Origin: Cephalotrichum gorgonifer
Lineage: Eukaryota > Ascomycota > Sordariomycetes > Microascales > Microascaceae
Assembly (NCBI GenBank): GCA_900312665.1
Contig: ONZQ02000013.1
Location: 930,001-994,000 of the forward strand
Direction of reading: 5' to 3'
DNA: 64,000 bases
In this document: positions 34,523 to 45,400 of the stretch, one piece after another
Layout: each line of letters begins with the position of its first letter
How positions within the stretch are numbered: position 1 is the first letter of the stretch
The notes under the pieces: model-generated
Databases searched by the model: none
Told to the model about the DNA's origin: nothing
The model's input: only the letters and a program-made list of their open reading frames with translations
Position numbers and translations under genes: made by a program

Positions 34523-36117
34523 TTAGTATACAGCACCACCATAGTACACCTTCCTCACATCGACCAGCTTCTTCCCCCTGCCCTTGGCGATCTCCTCAGG
34601 GTCAGGCTGGTTCGTGAGCGCCTGGAATGTCGCCTTGACCGTATTCATCGGGTTCCTCGACCGCGGGATGGTACCGGAGATGTCATGGATGCCTGCGGCG
34701 CGGCACATCTCGAAGAGGCGGGAAGGCACGCGGAGACCAAAACCTATGAGCGTCCCCCATGGTTAGCAAACCAAAATGCACCCCAACATGCGAGGAAGAG
34801 AAAAAAATAGCTAATGAGGGAAAACATACCGGGCGGACGGGACCTAAGCTCGACAACTGTCCCCGAAACCTTCTCCCTAACCGTGCCGTAGATGGTCCGA
34901 TTCTCGTATCGCCTGATGGGCTTCAAGTTCCGGATGGCCAGCATGCGCGCCGCAAATATTGCCGTGGAGTAATCGGATGACTTTGCCGTACCGATGCCCA
35001 GTCTTCCGTTGCCGTTTCCGGCAATCATCATGACCGAGGCACTCCGTACCTTCCCCAAACGCGTCTGGTTCGTGACGAAGCGCACCACGAGCGTCTTGGT
35101 GAAGAGGGAGAGGATGTCACGGACCGACATGCCCGTGACCTTCTTCAGGTGCTGATAAAGACCCTCGTCATCGAGGCCCTCGTCCTCCACGTCCGCGGCG
35201 TGCTTGTACAGGCCTTCGACGCCGGGGACCTTGCCCAGGGGCGGCGCGCTACCTGAGGTGCTGACGTTGAGCCGCTCATCCTCGGCGAAGATCTCGCTTC
35301 CGGGACCGGCGTCCTCGGCCGACTTCACGGCCATGTTCCTGGTGAAGTCCGCCACTACCTCGTTGAGCATCTGCTTCGCCTCCTCGGAGGAGATGGTGGC
35401 CTCCTCGACAGCGGCGTTGTCCTTCTTCTCCATCTTGCTGGCGCTCAGCTCCTCTTCCTCCTGGCTGAGCAAGAACTTCTCCCTCAGCTCGGGCCACGTC
35501 TCCATATCCTCGACTTCCTGCATCGTCAGGTCGATGTCGGTCCCCTGCGCCGCCTTCGTCCTCTCCATCGACCGCTTAAAGGCCGTAAGCGCTGCACCCT
35601 CCATCTTCTCCGTCGATCTCTCCATCATCTTCTCGAAGAGCTTCTCGATGAAGGCCTCCTCCGACAGCCACTTGTAATCATGCGCCTCGAGCTTGCGCTC
35701 GGGCTTGAGGTCCACGATGGGCTTCACCTCCGAGAAGTCTTCCAGGTACGGGATGCGGGCCTTGTCGTCCCTCACCCTCCCCTGCAGCGTCATATCCCGC
35801 GGGTCCACCGCCGCCTCGCCCAGCTTGACGGCCTCGATCTGCTCGGGGGTGTACTCGTACACCTGTTTCAACGCCTCAAGCTGCGTCGCGTCGTAGTCGG
35901 GGAACTTGCTCCGCGCGTACTCGTCCACCTTGGCCGGCGTCGTGAGGCCGAGCTTTTCCGCCTTGACGCTCTTAAAGCGGGGCCGCCGCGCTGGCCGAGG
36001 CGCCGAGCTGTGGAAGTGGTGGCATGTCGCGGATAGTGGTATCGTGGGAATCGCCGACGCGGAGGGTCGCGTTAGACATCGGGCCAGGATTGCCTGGCTG
36101 GGGCGTACGGTGCTCAT
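34523..36117 (-). CDS. MRPS5: Mitochondrial small-subunit ribosomal protein uS5m
   Basis: Component of the mitochondrial ribosome small subunit. Two exons on the minus strand, 36117-34830 and 34743-34523, 502 residues. The N-terminus is a mitochondrial presequence (MSTVRPSQAILARCLTRPSA then FHSSAPRPARRPRFKS). A long fungal-specific charged extension follows, with KLGLTTPAKVDEYARSKFPD. The S5 RNA-binding fold begins near residue 344 with RFVTNQTRLGKVRSASVMMI and AGNGNGRLGIGTAKS. The intron falls within the S5 C-terminal domain and splicing gives RPPGFGLRVPSRLFEMCRAA, then GIHDISGTIPRSRNPMNTVK and a C-terminal YYGGAVY. Without the second exon the frame would run into VELRSRPPGMFSLIS, so the splice is well supported. 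The gene is divergent from the 91-residue membrane protein gene. Confidence 0.93.
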
Positions 36118-37037
36118 AACTGCTATTGAGTGAGTGGATCAAGCCCACTTCCTCTTTTCCCCCGTATAGCAGTTATTCTCACTAGGAGTCGAGAGTCGAG
36201 AGGGGTTGAGTCGAGTTTGGGGCTGCTAACTTCAGGGTCGTCCGAGGTCCGATTTTTTTGGTAGATTCGACAACGAGAAGTCCCTTTCCCGAATTGAGCT
36301 GCAGGCATGCCTGAGGCATGAATACCAGTTATGCTTACCAGAGTTATGATGGATGACATAATCAATGGGTGGTGGCCCTTGCCAAGCTAGGAACGGAACA
36401 GGGGTCTCGACTCGTCCGCATTTGGCTGTGGTGCCTGAATGCTCCAGACCTGTTAGTATTACCTACCACTTCTCCTGAGACCTTGCATCTTCGATTCCTT
36501 CAAATAACGAAAATAAACTGACCACTTCATAAATTTCAGTCGTTACCACTTGGATTTGATAATAGACACATCTTTGTTGCCGATATATCACCCGACGTCG
36601 CTGTCCACCTGCTAGCACCATACATAAAACACAAAAGCCAATCATAATACTGAAGACATGGGGCGGCGATATCTGCTGCAATTCTGAAACGGCTGGCCAC
36701 CACCGCTCGGCTCCCCGAATGGGCTACTTCTGACGACCCCCGTTTTGGGGACTTTCAAGAGGTCGCACATGCGCCATGGCCTTTTCTTCCCTTAACCACT
36801 TCACTTCGTAAACCCTCACCTTCGTTCATTTCTTCCAAAAGCTGGTCTTTTGTTTAATGCTTTGCCTGCCACACCTGCATTCGGCTCCCTTCATGTAACC
36901 TTCTCTTCAAACATTATTCTTACCTTTGGCGAAGCCATCACTACGTGGATCACTCACTCCCTTATTCCTCGAGCTGTATCATCAACTTAATCCTTCGTCG
37001 GTAAAAGCCTTTCGACCTTATCCCAAATACCGGCATC
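36118..37037. promoter_or_regulatory. Divergent promoter MRPS5 / small membrane protein
   Basis: A 920-bp interval between two divergent start codons. A 12-bp palindrome CAGGCATGCCTG lies at 36302. Pyrimidine-rich DNA precedes the plus-strand start. No coding frame of note. Confidence 0.45.
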
Positions 37038-37313
37038 ATGAGCGACGTAGTCACCGGTGGAAGCGGCCAGTTCGAATGGTTCCGCAAGATCGGCGCCACC
37101 GACGAAGCCATCATGACCCTCAACGATCAACCTATCCTCTTCACTATCCTTCTCGTCGTTATCGTCAGCCTCATCCTCGAGTCCCTCCTCATCTGGTACA
37201 TCGATTACGCCACCAGGAAACCGGAGCAGATGAAGAAGAAGGAAGACGCCAAGAAGGGGGCGGGGAAGGCAGGGGGGATTAAGGCGTTCTTCCCGCCAGC
37301 GCTGAGACGCTGA
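37038..37313 (+). CDS. Small single-pass membrane protein, 91 aa
   Basis: I do not recognise the family. The frame is uninterrupted, starts MSDVVTGGSGQFEWFRKIGA and ends in FFPPALRR. One clear hydrophobic segment (residues about 33-55, ILFTILLVVIVSLILESLLI) is followed at once by a strongly basic tail (RKPEQMKKKEDAKK). By the positive-inside rule this puts the C-terminus in the cytosol and the short N-terminus in the lumen or outside. There is no cleavable signal peptide. Size and layout resemble small subunits or regulators of endoplasmic reticulum complexes, but that is only an analogy. Codon use is C-ending and the start context (CATCATGAG) is good, which supports a real, well-expressed gene. 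Confidence 0.75.
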   Translation: MSDVVTGGSGQFEWFRKIGATDEAIMTLNDQPILFTILLVVIVSLILESLLIWYIDYATRKPEQMKKKEDAKKGAGKAGGIKAFFPPALRR

Positions 37314-38190
37314 TTTGGAGGAATAACGACGGCCATTGAGTATCTGGAGTCTCCCAGAGTGGTTTGAAACGAAGAGCGGCGGGAATAGATTCAGAGACCG
37401 TGAAGCGGGAACTTCTGCCAGCTAGGAGGGGATCAGATGACAACACGACTATCGACCTGGTTTCCGTCACTTTCTTCGAGAAGAACGTCAGAATCAGACC
37501 TGTGTCTTGGGACCTACTTCTCACCCTGTGTGTGGTAAGAGGCTTTTTGTATATACTCTTGCGCACAAAGGGAACACTGGGTTAGGCACGAGCCCTCGGA
37601 AGTTGAGCCAAAGATGGCACAGCTATCCTGGAGGTACGGCGGAGGATGCAAGCGACAGGGGGTTTCATTTAGCGTGACTTCGACTTATCGATTTTGGGTT
37701 CTAGAGTTTATGTTGGCAAATTGGAATAACTGAAGACACCTTGTGTACCTCCCTTTTCCACGCTTTGTATTTGCTACAATAACCAATCCAGGACGTGTCT
37801 CTACTCAGGGACATGTGAGTCCCTCCTCAGCCACGGCGGTGAAACCACGGCCGTCCCCTATTCTGCAACGCTCCTTCTCTACCGTTGGGGGCCCGGACAC
37901 GCCGAGCATGTGCTTCAGGGCGGTCCTTCCTAAAGTTGGGCGTAGGTGACATCCGCCACCATGTGAGTTGCTGAGACGCTCTTTCCTTGTGTTAGATACC
38001 GCCGTAGGCAGCTACCAAGAGGGAATACTCTAAGAATATCATCCCCCGTCCGATCTCTACTATCTTCCTGCCTTCATTCCTCGTGCTGTCCAGAGTCTTA
38101 TATTGCTTGCTCTTGTTCTGGACAAAGCTACTGGCCTATACACGGGCCTAGGACCTACACAAATCGTATCTTTTGCTTCATAAATCTACC
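37314..38190. other. Intergenic
   Basis: About 880 bp holding the 3' end of the small membrane protein gene and the promoter of the 297-residue gene. No other feature seen. Confidence 0.45.
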
Positions 38191-39290
38191 ATGCCTCCGA
38201 AACGCCAGCCAACTAAGCGCAAAGCTGCATATCTAGGCGGCGGTAGGCCGACCCCTACTACTCAATGGCTTACAAGTGCTAGGACTAACCGGATGGATCT
38301 TGATTTATCCCAGACATAGATGCCGATGGGTCCGACAACGCCCTGATCGTGGCTAATAAGAAGGCAAAGAGAAGTGAGGGAAAGTCGACTAGGCGTTCGC
38401 CACGCCTCTACTCTGAGGAAGAGGGCGGGACGACCAAGACGAGTCACGCTTCGCAACCTGGCCAGGGCAGTGAGGAGGAGGACGATGATGACTTTGGGAG
38501 CCAGAGCCGGTAAGTTATCTCTCTCGCTCGCTGGCATGGTGCCTTCGGCCAAATGGGTCACTGATCTTGACCGATTCCGAGAGCCAGAGGACTGGACAAG
38601 CTGAGCTATGCTGCCCTGCAACGCAAGTCCAGTCAGAAGGAGGTTAGGAAGTCGAAGGAATTTCTGGCAAATTTTCGCAAGAAGCAGGAATTCGAGGAGA
38701 AGGAGCTCGCGGAATTTGCCCAAGGGAAGGCATGCGAGATGTAAGTGCCAAGCCGTGTTAGTCCCGCGGCAGCGTGTAGAGGATAGGGTGCTAACGAGAT
38801 AAGTGAAAACGACTTCAAAGAGGACTCTAAGCAATTTAGCACCAAGTTCTCCGATTTCGTGAAGCAGAATAGCCCGTCATCTCATCGAGGGGCAAACTTG
38901 GAGGGCCGTCCGCTGTATGTGGAAGGGCGCCGCACTCTGTCTCTCTGCCACCAGGTCCTGAAGCATTACGATGGCATGAATGGGTCGAGAAAAGTCCCAG
39001 GTCTGGAGCTGGAGATTCGATCGAGCAGTCAGGATAAAAGAGACGTACTAGACATCATCAACAGAGGAAGGCAACTCGGCGAGAAGGTGATCCAAGCCTC
39101 AGTCTCTCCAACTGCCGGCGACAGCCCCCATACGATAGCTCAGCCTGCGAGCAGCGTTGATGAGATAGTTACAGGGTTCTTCAAGAAAAGCATGGCCCAG
39201 ATTGGGCAAACCCCATGGGGGAAGGGCGCCTGGGGGCTGTGGTTGGCATGGGACAAGGTGATGAAAGGGCTGGGGGAGGAAGGCAAGTAA
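38191..39290 (+). CDS. Unrecognised basic/coiled protein, 297 aa, four exons
   Basis: I do not recognise a family. Exons are 38191-38242, 38314-38509, 38582-38740 and 38804-39290. All introns have good donors (GTAGGC, GTAAGT, GTAAGT), and CTAAC-type branch sites precede the first and third acceptors. The second acceptor may be six bases later (38588). The N-terminus MPPKRQPTKRKAAYLGG and the stretch NKKAKRSEGKSTRRSPRL are typical nuclear-localisation patches, followed by an acidic tract (SEEEDDDDF). The middle (KSKEFLANFRKKQEFEEKEL) is helical and probably a coiled coil. The C-terminal 150 residues look folded and end with TPWGKGAWGLWLAWDKVMKG. A nuclear, possibly chromatin- or DNA-linked role is inference from composition only. 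Confidence 0.7.
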
Positions 39291-39550
39291 GCGTGTCGGG
39301 TTGGAAGGGTCTCTGTGTATTAGGAATGCGACAGGTAATCTGTCGAGGTGCTTTCGGTCATGGTGTTTATCTCATGGGACTGATCATGGGTTATTAAAGA
39401 TGGGGTACAAAATATATGAGAAATGATGCCGGATTCCAGCGAGATACCCGCCTCACCGATAAGTGGAGTCAGTGAACCTAGTACATTGTATTGTGTTCAA
39501 GGTTCCTGGCTGAGTTTCGGCCGACACACGCAACGGGCACAGACCACTTA

Positions 39551-39558
39551 TCACGTGA
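39551..39558. promoter_or_regulatory. E-box palindrome TCACGTGA in the RPL15 promoter
   Basis: CACGTG core, the class of site bound by Cbf1/bHLH factors, 280 bp before the start codon. Role inferred from position only. Confidence 0.4.
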
Positions 39559-39720
39559 CATATATCCAATCGGCGCTAGCCCTTTTGGGCGGTATAGCCC
39601 ACAAACCTACCCACCTAACGAAATCCCTTGAGATAGGGCATTTCTTTCAATTCCTGGAAAACTTTTGACCTCGACCAAACCCCGCGACTTTACTAACCAC
39701 CACGACAACAGGTTATCGTC

Positions 39721-39825
39721 GTAAGAAGCCGGTTTGTGAATCCCCGATCCAGACGACTGCTCGTCGCATTCCGCTCTTCTGCTCTAATTGAACTAACGTT
39801 TGACCTCTTTTCCCCCCGCCAACAG
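39721..39825 (+). promoter_or_regulatory. 5'-leader intron of RPL15
   Basis: Donor GTAAGA at 39721, branch site AACTAACG near 39791 and a pyrimidine-rich acceptor CCAACAG ending at 39825, five bases before the ATG. Leader introns are usual in fungal ribosomal protein genes. Inferred from consensus. Confidence 0.65.
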
Positions 39826-39830
39826 TCAAG

Positions 39831-40875
39831 ATGGGTGCCCTCAAGTATGTCGAAGAGCTCCAGAAGAAGAAGCAGTCCGATGTGATGCGCTTCCTTCTCC
39901 GCGTCAGGTGCTGGGAAGTACGTTAAGACCATATACACACCCACACCCACAACAACTTGTGAGCGGCTGGGGTTCTCGAACATCTGCCTGTCTCGTCGCC
40001 GTTCTCGACTCGGATTTCGATGTTGGCCCGCCCACTCTCTCCCCCGAACGATGAAAACCCTGAAAATGGGGCCTTCCTTCTTCCAAGGGGGAGAGGGGGC
40101 GGACGATGTCAACTTGAAACCTGAGCAACTCTCCTCTCTCAGCAATGTGAGGGGGGAAGGGGGGAACGAAGACGGACAGGAACGGATTCGTCAACACACC
40201 AGCCGCCCTTGCTATACAGTCGTTGAACATTTTGCTGAGACTGCATCAATATAGCTCCGTCAGCTCAACATCTGCCACCGCGCGTCCCGCCCCTCGCGCC
40301 CCGACAAGGCCCGCCGCCTCGGATACAAGGCCAAGCAGGGATACGTCGTCTACCGCATCCGCGTCCGCCGCGGAGGCCGCAAGAAGCCCGCCCCCAAGGG
40401 CGCCACCTATGGTACGTTTCGACCCCTCAAACCCAACCCAACCCCTCTCCTTTGAGAGAGAAAAAAAATAGGACAGCAAAACTGACAACACCCCTCTCGC
40501 TTTTCAGGCAAGCCCACCAACCAGGGTATCAACCAGCTCAAGTACCAGCGCTCCCTCCGTGCCACCGCCGAGGAGCGTGTCGGCCGCCGCTGCGCCAACC
40601 TCCGCGTCCTCAACTCGTACTGGATCAACGAGGACTCGACCTACAAGTACTACGAGGTCATCCTCGTCGACCCCCAGCACAAGGCCATCCGCATCGACCC
40701 CCGCATCAACTGGATCGTCAACCCCGTCCACAAGCACCGCGAGGCCCGCGGCCTCACCGCCACCGGCAAGAAGTCCCGCGGCCTCAACAAGGGCCACAGG
40801 TACAACAACACCAAGGCCGGCCGGAGGAAGACCTGGAAGAGGCACAACACCCAGCAGCTCTGGCGCTACAGGTAG
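39831..40875 (+). CDS. RPL15: 60S ribosomal protein eL15
   Basis: Cytosolic large-subunit ribosomal protein. Exons 39831-39917, 40255-40411 and 40508-40875, 203 residues, the conserved family length. The sequence is unmistakable: MGALKYVEELQKKKQSDVMR, FLLRVRCWE then LRQLNICHRASRPSRPDKAR, RIRVRRGGRKKPAPKGATYG then KPTNQGINQLKYQRSLRATA, and RHNTQQLWRYR at the end. Coding exons use C-ending codons very strongly, as expected for a highly expressed gene. The first coding intron is long (337 bases) and purine/pyrimidine-skewed. The gene probably also has a leader intron just before the ATG. Confidence 0.98.
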
Positions 40876-42482
40876 GCGCGTCGTCGTGGCTGCCGAGGCG
40901 GCTCGCGGAGCTGCTGAGGCGTTGCGTCTGTGGACAAGGGGCGTCTTCGGCGCACTTGGGGCCGGCCTTCTCGCGTTGGTTCGGCTTAATTATTAAATGA
41001 GACCAGTGAACGTTCGGTAGTTTATACCACGAAAAATAAAATTGATGGAACGTGTCACCCGATTTCTCGCTCGTGTCTGACCCCACTCGCTGTGTAACAG
41101 GGATCAAACCTCTATCAACAATGCCCTCGATTCTTGGCCTCCCAGTACCGTGCCCCCATGACATGTCGTGATCATGGTCGAAAACGGGTTTTGAGGGTGC
41201 TGTTGTACCTTGGTGGACTTCTTTCCTTCTAAGACCACCTCCCCCCTTTGCCCCCCTCATCTGAATTTGCATTGCCTCTTGAACATCTACATCCTTCCCA
41301 GTCATGTTCCTTGTCCTCTTTGCTGAACGTGAGTATATGTTTGAACATGCCAGACGACTAGGGCATCCACTCCTAGAAGGTTAGGCGGACCCCCGGGAAG
41401 GAAGAAGGAAAAGAAATCCACTAGGCTTGTATAATAATAAGTACGGCTTCATCTACGGACGGACTTACAGGGAGGCAGCCCTGGAGATATAGCCCTATAC
41501 ATCACACGAGAGCAGAAAGGGCGGCGAGAGAAAAGGTGAAGCAAAATTCCTCAACAGGAACATTTCTAGCTAAATAAATACATTGTATTCATTGGAAATG
41601 AAAACAGACAAACGAAAGAAGCCCATCTCCCCAACTAGGGTAAAAAGGCGAGAGAAGACTCAGGGCAACAAGCCTATATAGTCCTCTTTTCCGGCCTCAA
41701 GTTTCGAATCGAAGAAGACAAAAACAAAAGGAAGAAATGGCGAGCTAAAAACAAATGACCAAATAATGGCAGAAAGAAAAATGCGTTGAGCAGGGACAAG
41801 ATCCGCACTCGGATTGTACATTGCAGAAACTGTGTTCACCAGTTCCACCCCTCTTTTCCTCCTAGTAGCCTCCTCGCCAGATCGAACAAGACAAAAAAAA
41901 GAAATGACCCCAAGAAGAGGCTTGATACCGGTCGAATGGCAACCGTCTGTCCAAGCGAGGCGCTGCTGAAGAATAGAACCATAGGTCCTAACCAGCTAGA
42001 ACCCAACTCCAGGGTATCAATGAAAGGAGCAGCACCCAAGCGGTCAAAATGGCTGGGTAAATGACACGCGAAGAATCGAAATGGCCGTCCCAGTTCCCTC
42101 CGAAGGGTTGTCTGCCTCTAAACACATTCCCACGGATACCTTGAGAGGGTCAAGAAAATCAGCCGATCGACAAAACGCTCAAGGGTCTGTCTTCGAGGGG
42201 CCCAATGTTTAATGTCCCCTGCCATGGCGCTTCTCGAAGGCCTTTCCTCCTATTTTCTGTCCACCCATGTTATACACACAAACCAAAAAAATAGAAAAAG
42301 CAGTCGTATCGTCCGAATACAGTGCCCAAGCGTCGTGTAAAGGGAAAGCTCATGAGGTCATGATCCGTGTCGTAAACAATGCGTTCTGGGAATGTGGTAC
42401 AAAGCTGGAGCTACGAGGGGAGCCCTTAGGTTCGTTCCCTCGCAGTCTGCCTAACCTCACTCTCTACCGGTACAAAGTGTTG
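40876..42482. other. Convergent 3' region, RPL15 and PUF gene
   Basis: About 1.6 kb between facing 3' ends. An AATAAA at 41035-41040 is a plausible poly(A) signal of RPL15. A-rich plus-strand DNA (T-rich on the PUF strand) from about 41500 to 42300 suggests a long PUF 3' UTR. No gene supported. Confidence 0.45.
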
Positions 42483-45400
42483 TTACAGCCACTGGGGCTC
42501 GCCGTTCTCCGAGGGAGAAGGACCTCCGTTGCCATTGGTGCGGGAAGGGCTCTGGGGGAAGTTGAACTGGCCAGGTTGCATCCGCGGACCCGGAGGACCC
42601 CCGATTGGCATCATATTGGACGGCGGAAATCCACCCTGGCTGTTTCGCTGCGGAGATGCGCTCGACGAAGGGCCGTTCATGTTGCCAGGGATGCCGTTCG
42701 GAAGGCCAGGGAAGTTCATGCTGCCAGCAGTCGGAAGCCCAGCTCCACCGGTAGACAAGCCACGCGTGTGGGTAGCGCGCAGCGGAATCTGGCCGCCGGT
42801 CGCGTCGGCCGGGGTGGTCTGGCCCGAGGTACGCCCGTCATAGTTGTGGATCTTGGCCTGGATTCGGCGACCGTACGGAGTAGACCGAACGCTGGGGAGG
42901 ACGGGTCGAATGGACTCGACGAGTGTGGCCTTCTTGTAGTTTGTGGCATACTCCAGGGCCGTTTGAATAACGTAGTTGGCATAGTTGTCGCGAATCAGTT
43001 TCTCGATCTCGCCAGGAACGAGAATCTCGTCGACAATCATGTCCTTGGAGGGATCCTGGGCACAGCGGAGGCACTTCTCGATGACGTTGGAGCTAAACTT
43101 GTGGCGAGATAGCTGCGAGACGTGGCCACGGAACTGGTGGACGACCGGCTCGGTGAATGCAGGTTCATTCAGGTCAATAATATACTGGATCACGTAGTTG
43201 CCGTAGGGATCCTGTACGAGGATGTGGGCATGTTCCGTGATACGGCCGATGAGCCACGCCTTCTGGTCGGCGTTGGCATGATCGATGCAGCGCTGAAGCA
43301 CGCAGCATCCGTGCCGGTGAGTGCCAACCTCAATGCAGTGCAGGCCAACCGCGTCAAAGATGAACTGGGCATCCGCAGCAGAGAGCTTGTTAAGACACTT
43401 CTGGATAACGTGATTTCCGTTCAAATCTTGAATCAGCTCGACCACGCGGTTGCGAAGGGCTTCGACGATGATCTGAACTTGGTCCGGGGTTGAAACGAAC
43501 TCGATCATCTTCTGCAAGGCCCGGGTTCCGTGCTGGTTGAGTGCAATGCGAACCATGTCAACCGCGGCGTTCTGAATGAGAACGGTCCTCTCGTCGTTGT
43601 TGCAGAACTCAAGGAGCTTCTGGCACAAGTAGTTGCCGAATGGGTCCGTCATGAGCTCAACAACGTGCTGGTTCGTCTCGAGCCAGACCAGGTGAGTCTG
43701 GGCGGGGTTCTGCTCCTCCAACTTCTTCTGGAGATAGCGGCATCCATGTTGGTCCTTGCAAAGGTCGTAGATCTGACCAGCAACAGCCTCGACGGGGAGG
43801 TTGTGGAACCTGGACATGGCTAGTAGGGGAGAAGAAATGGCATTAGCAAAGGCCATAAGATAAATAAGGACGATCACGGAAAATATTTACCTTCATTGTC
43901 CATTTGGCGGCGGTTCTGAATCACGCGGGCCTGGCTGTCTCGCTGCTGCTGCGAAGATCCCTGGTAGCCGGGGTTGTAAGCCCCGGCGTAGCCTCCACTG
44001 GGGTAACCGTTGACATTCATGTTCTGGAGACCCATGGTTAGGAGAGGGACACCGAAGTTACCAGCACCCGTTGAGGCAGGACCGGCAGGAGGACCAGAGG
44101 GAGGACCCCCAGGAGGACCCCCAGGAGGACCGTAGCCATTGTTGTTGACGTAGTAGGGATAGCCGTTGGGAGCTTGGTTCGGAGCGCCCACGTTAGGGTT
44201 GGGGCCGGCAGGGGAAGCCATCGTGGGCCCGAAAGGAGCAGCACCACCCTGCAGAGTCGACTGGATAGATGGGTAGCCCCCAGAATGCTCACGAGACATG
44301 GCTGAACTACCGTCGTTGGACAGCTCACGAGTGTGGCGAGTAGGCATTGCGCCGGCGGGGATACGGCCAAGACTCGCGTTGTGGTTGTGGAAATGCTGCT
44401 GCGCGTGGTTGTTCGGGCTGTTGCCGAAGTTCTGGCTGGCGTTGGATTTGTTCGAGGTGACGTCTCCGGTAGAGTACGAATTCTGCAGTTTGGGAGGCGT
44501 GGTGATCAAGTGGTTGCCCGCGGAAGAAAGAATCGAGTCAGACGTGGTTTCACTCAGGTACTTCAAATCAAGAGAATGACGGAATGAATTCGCTGGCTTC
44601 GCCGACGTCGTGTTGCCGTTGAGTTGGCCTGAGCCGATAGCAGAAAGGCCCTGCAGAAGGATAAAATGTTAATACAATTCTCCAGGATCGGATTGCTGTA
44701 TTGGACTAGAAAAGTCTCGGAAGCTGAGGGAAGAGGAGCGAGTAGATCGAGGGAGGGTGCAAGATGGGGCGGGAAAATACAAGGTGGATAAATCACAGTA
44801 GAATGGACCAGCTGTTGAGGGAACGGAGAAGTGGCGATGGGAGAGGTAGGTATAAAAAAAAAGGTGATGTCCCACGGTCATGTAGAATGAGGGAAGCTGC
44901 GGAGAAGCAAACCGTTCTTGCTGCAAGGTACGGCAGGGAAGAGAGAAGGCTGGGAAGTGAATAGAGCGAAAGTGAAGAAAACAACAACCCAATTGGGACG
45001 AGCTGTGACAGAAGGAACGAGCCAGTAACAGAGCTCTTGCCCAAGAAAAGCGATGAATGAATAGGAATAGTCCCCTTCGAAAGCAGGATATCCAGGATAC
45101 CCGATACTTCGGGGGTTTGAATGAGAGGCCCACTGGCACAATGGACACCAGCCGCACTGGACGAAGAATATTCTCTTCCCACATTCGGCGCAGTGCCCCA
45201 GACAAGATTGGGTGAAGTGGGAGGAATCACATAAAAGGGGATACTGCACATACCATGGTGTCATCTCTGCGGACTAGAGTAGGGAAGCTCTGATCGGCAG
45301 TTGTCGTTGGCGTGTGCTTCGGGTCACCCAGATCGTCATCACCAAACAAGAAGCGGGTAGTGTTAGTTCCATCAAGGCCGCCTAGGTCATAGATGCCGTT

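Larger units (their letters stand above)
39291..39830 (+). promoter_or_regulatory. RPL15 promoter and leader
   Basis: A 540-bp interval before the eL15 start. It contains the perfect palindrome TCACGTGA at 39551 and a candidate leader intron at 39721-39825. Strong pyrimidine content near the start is common in ribosomal protein genes. Confidence 0.5.

Noticed and set aside
42267..43112. 281-codon frame opposite the PUF gene
   Set aside because: Antisense to conserved Puf repeats; no family likeness.
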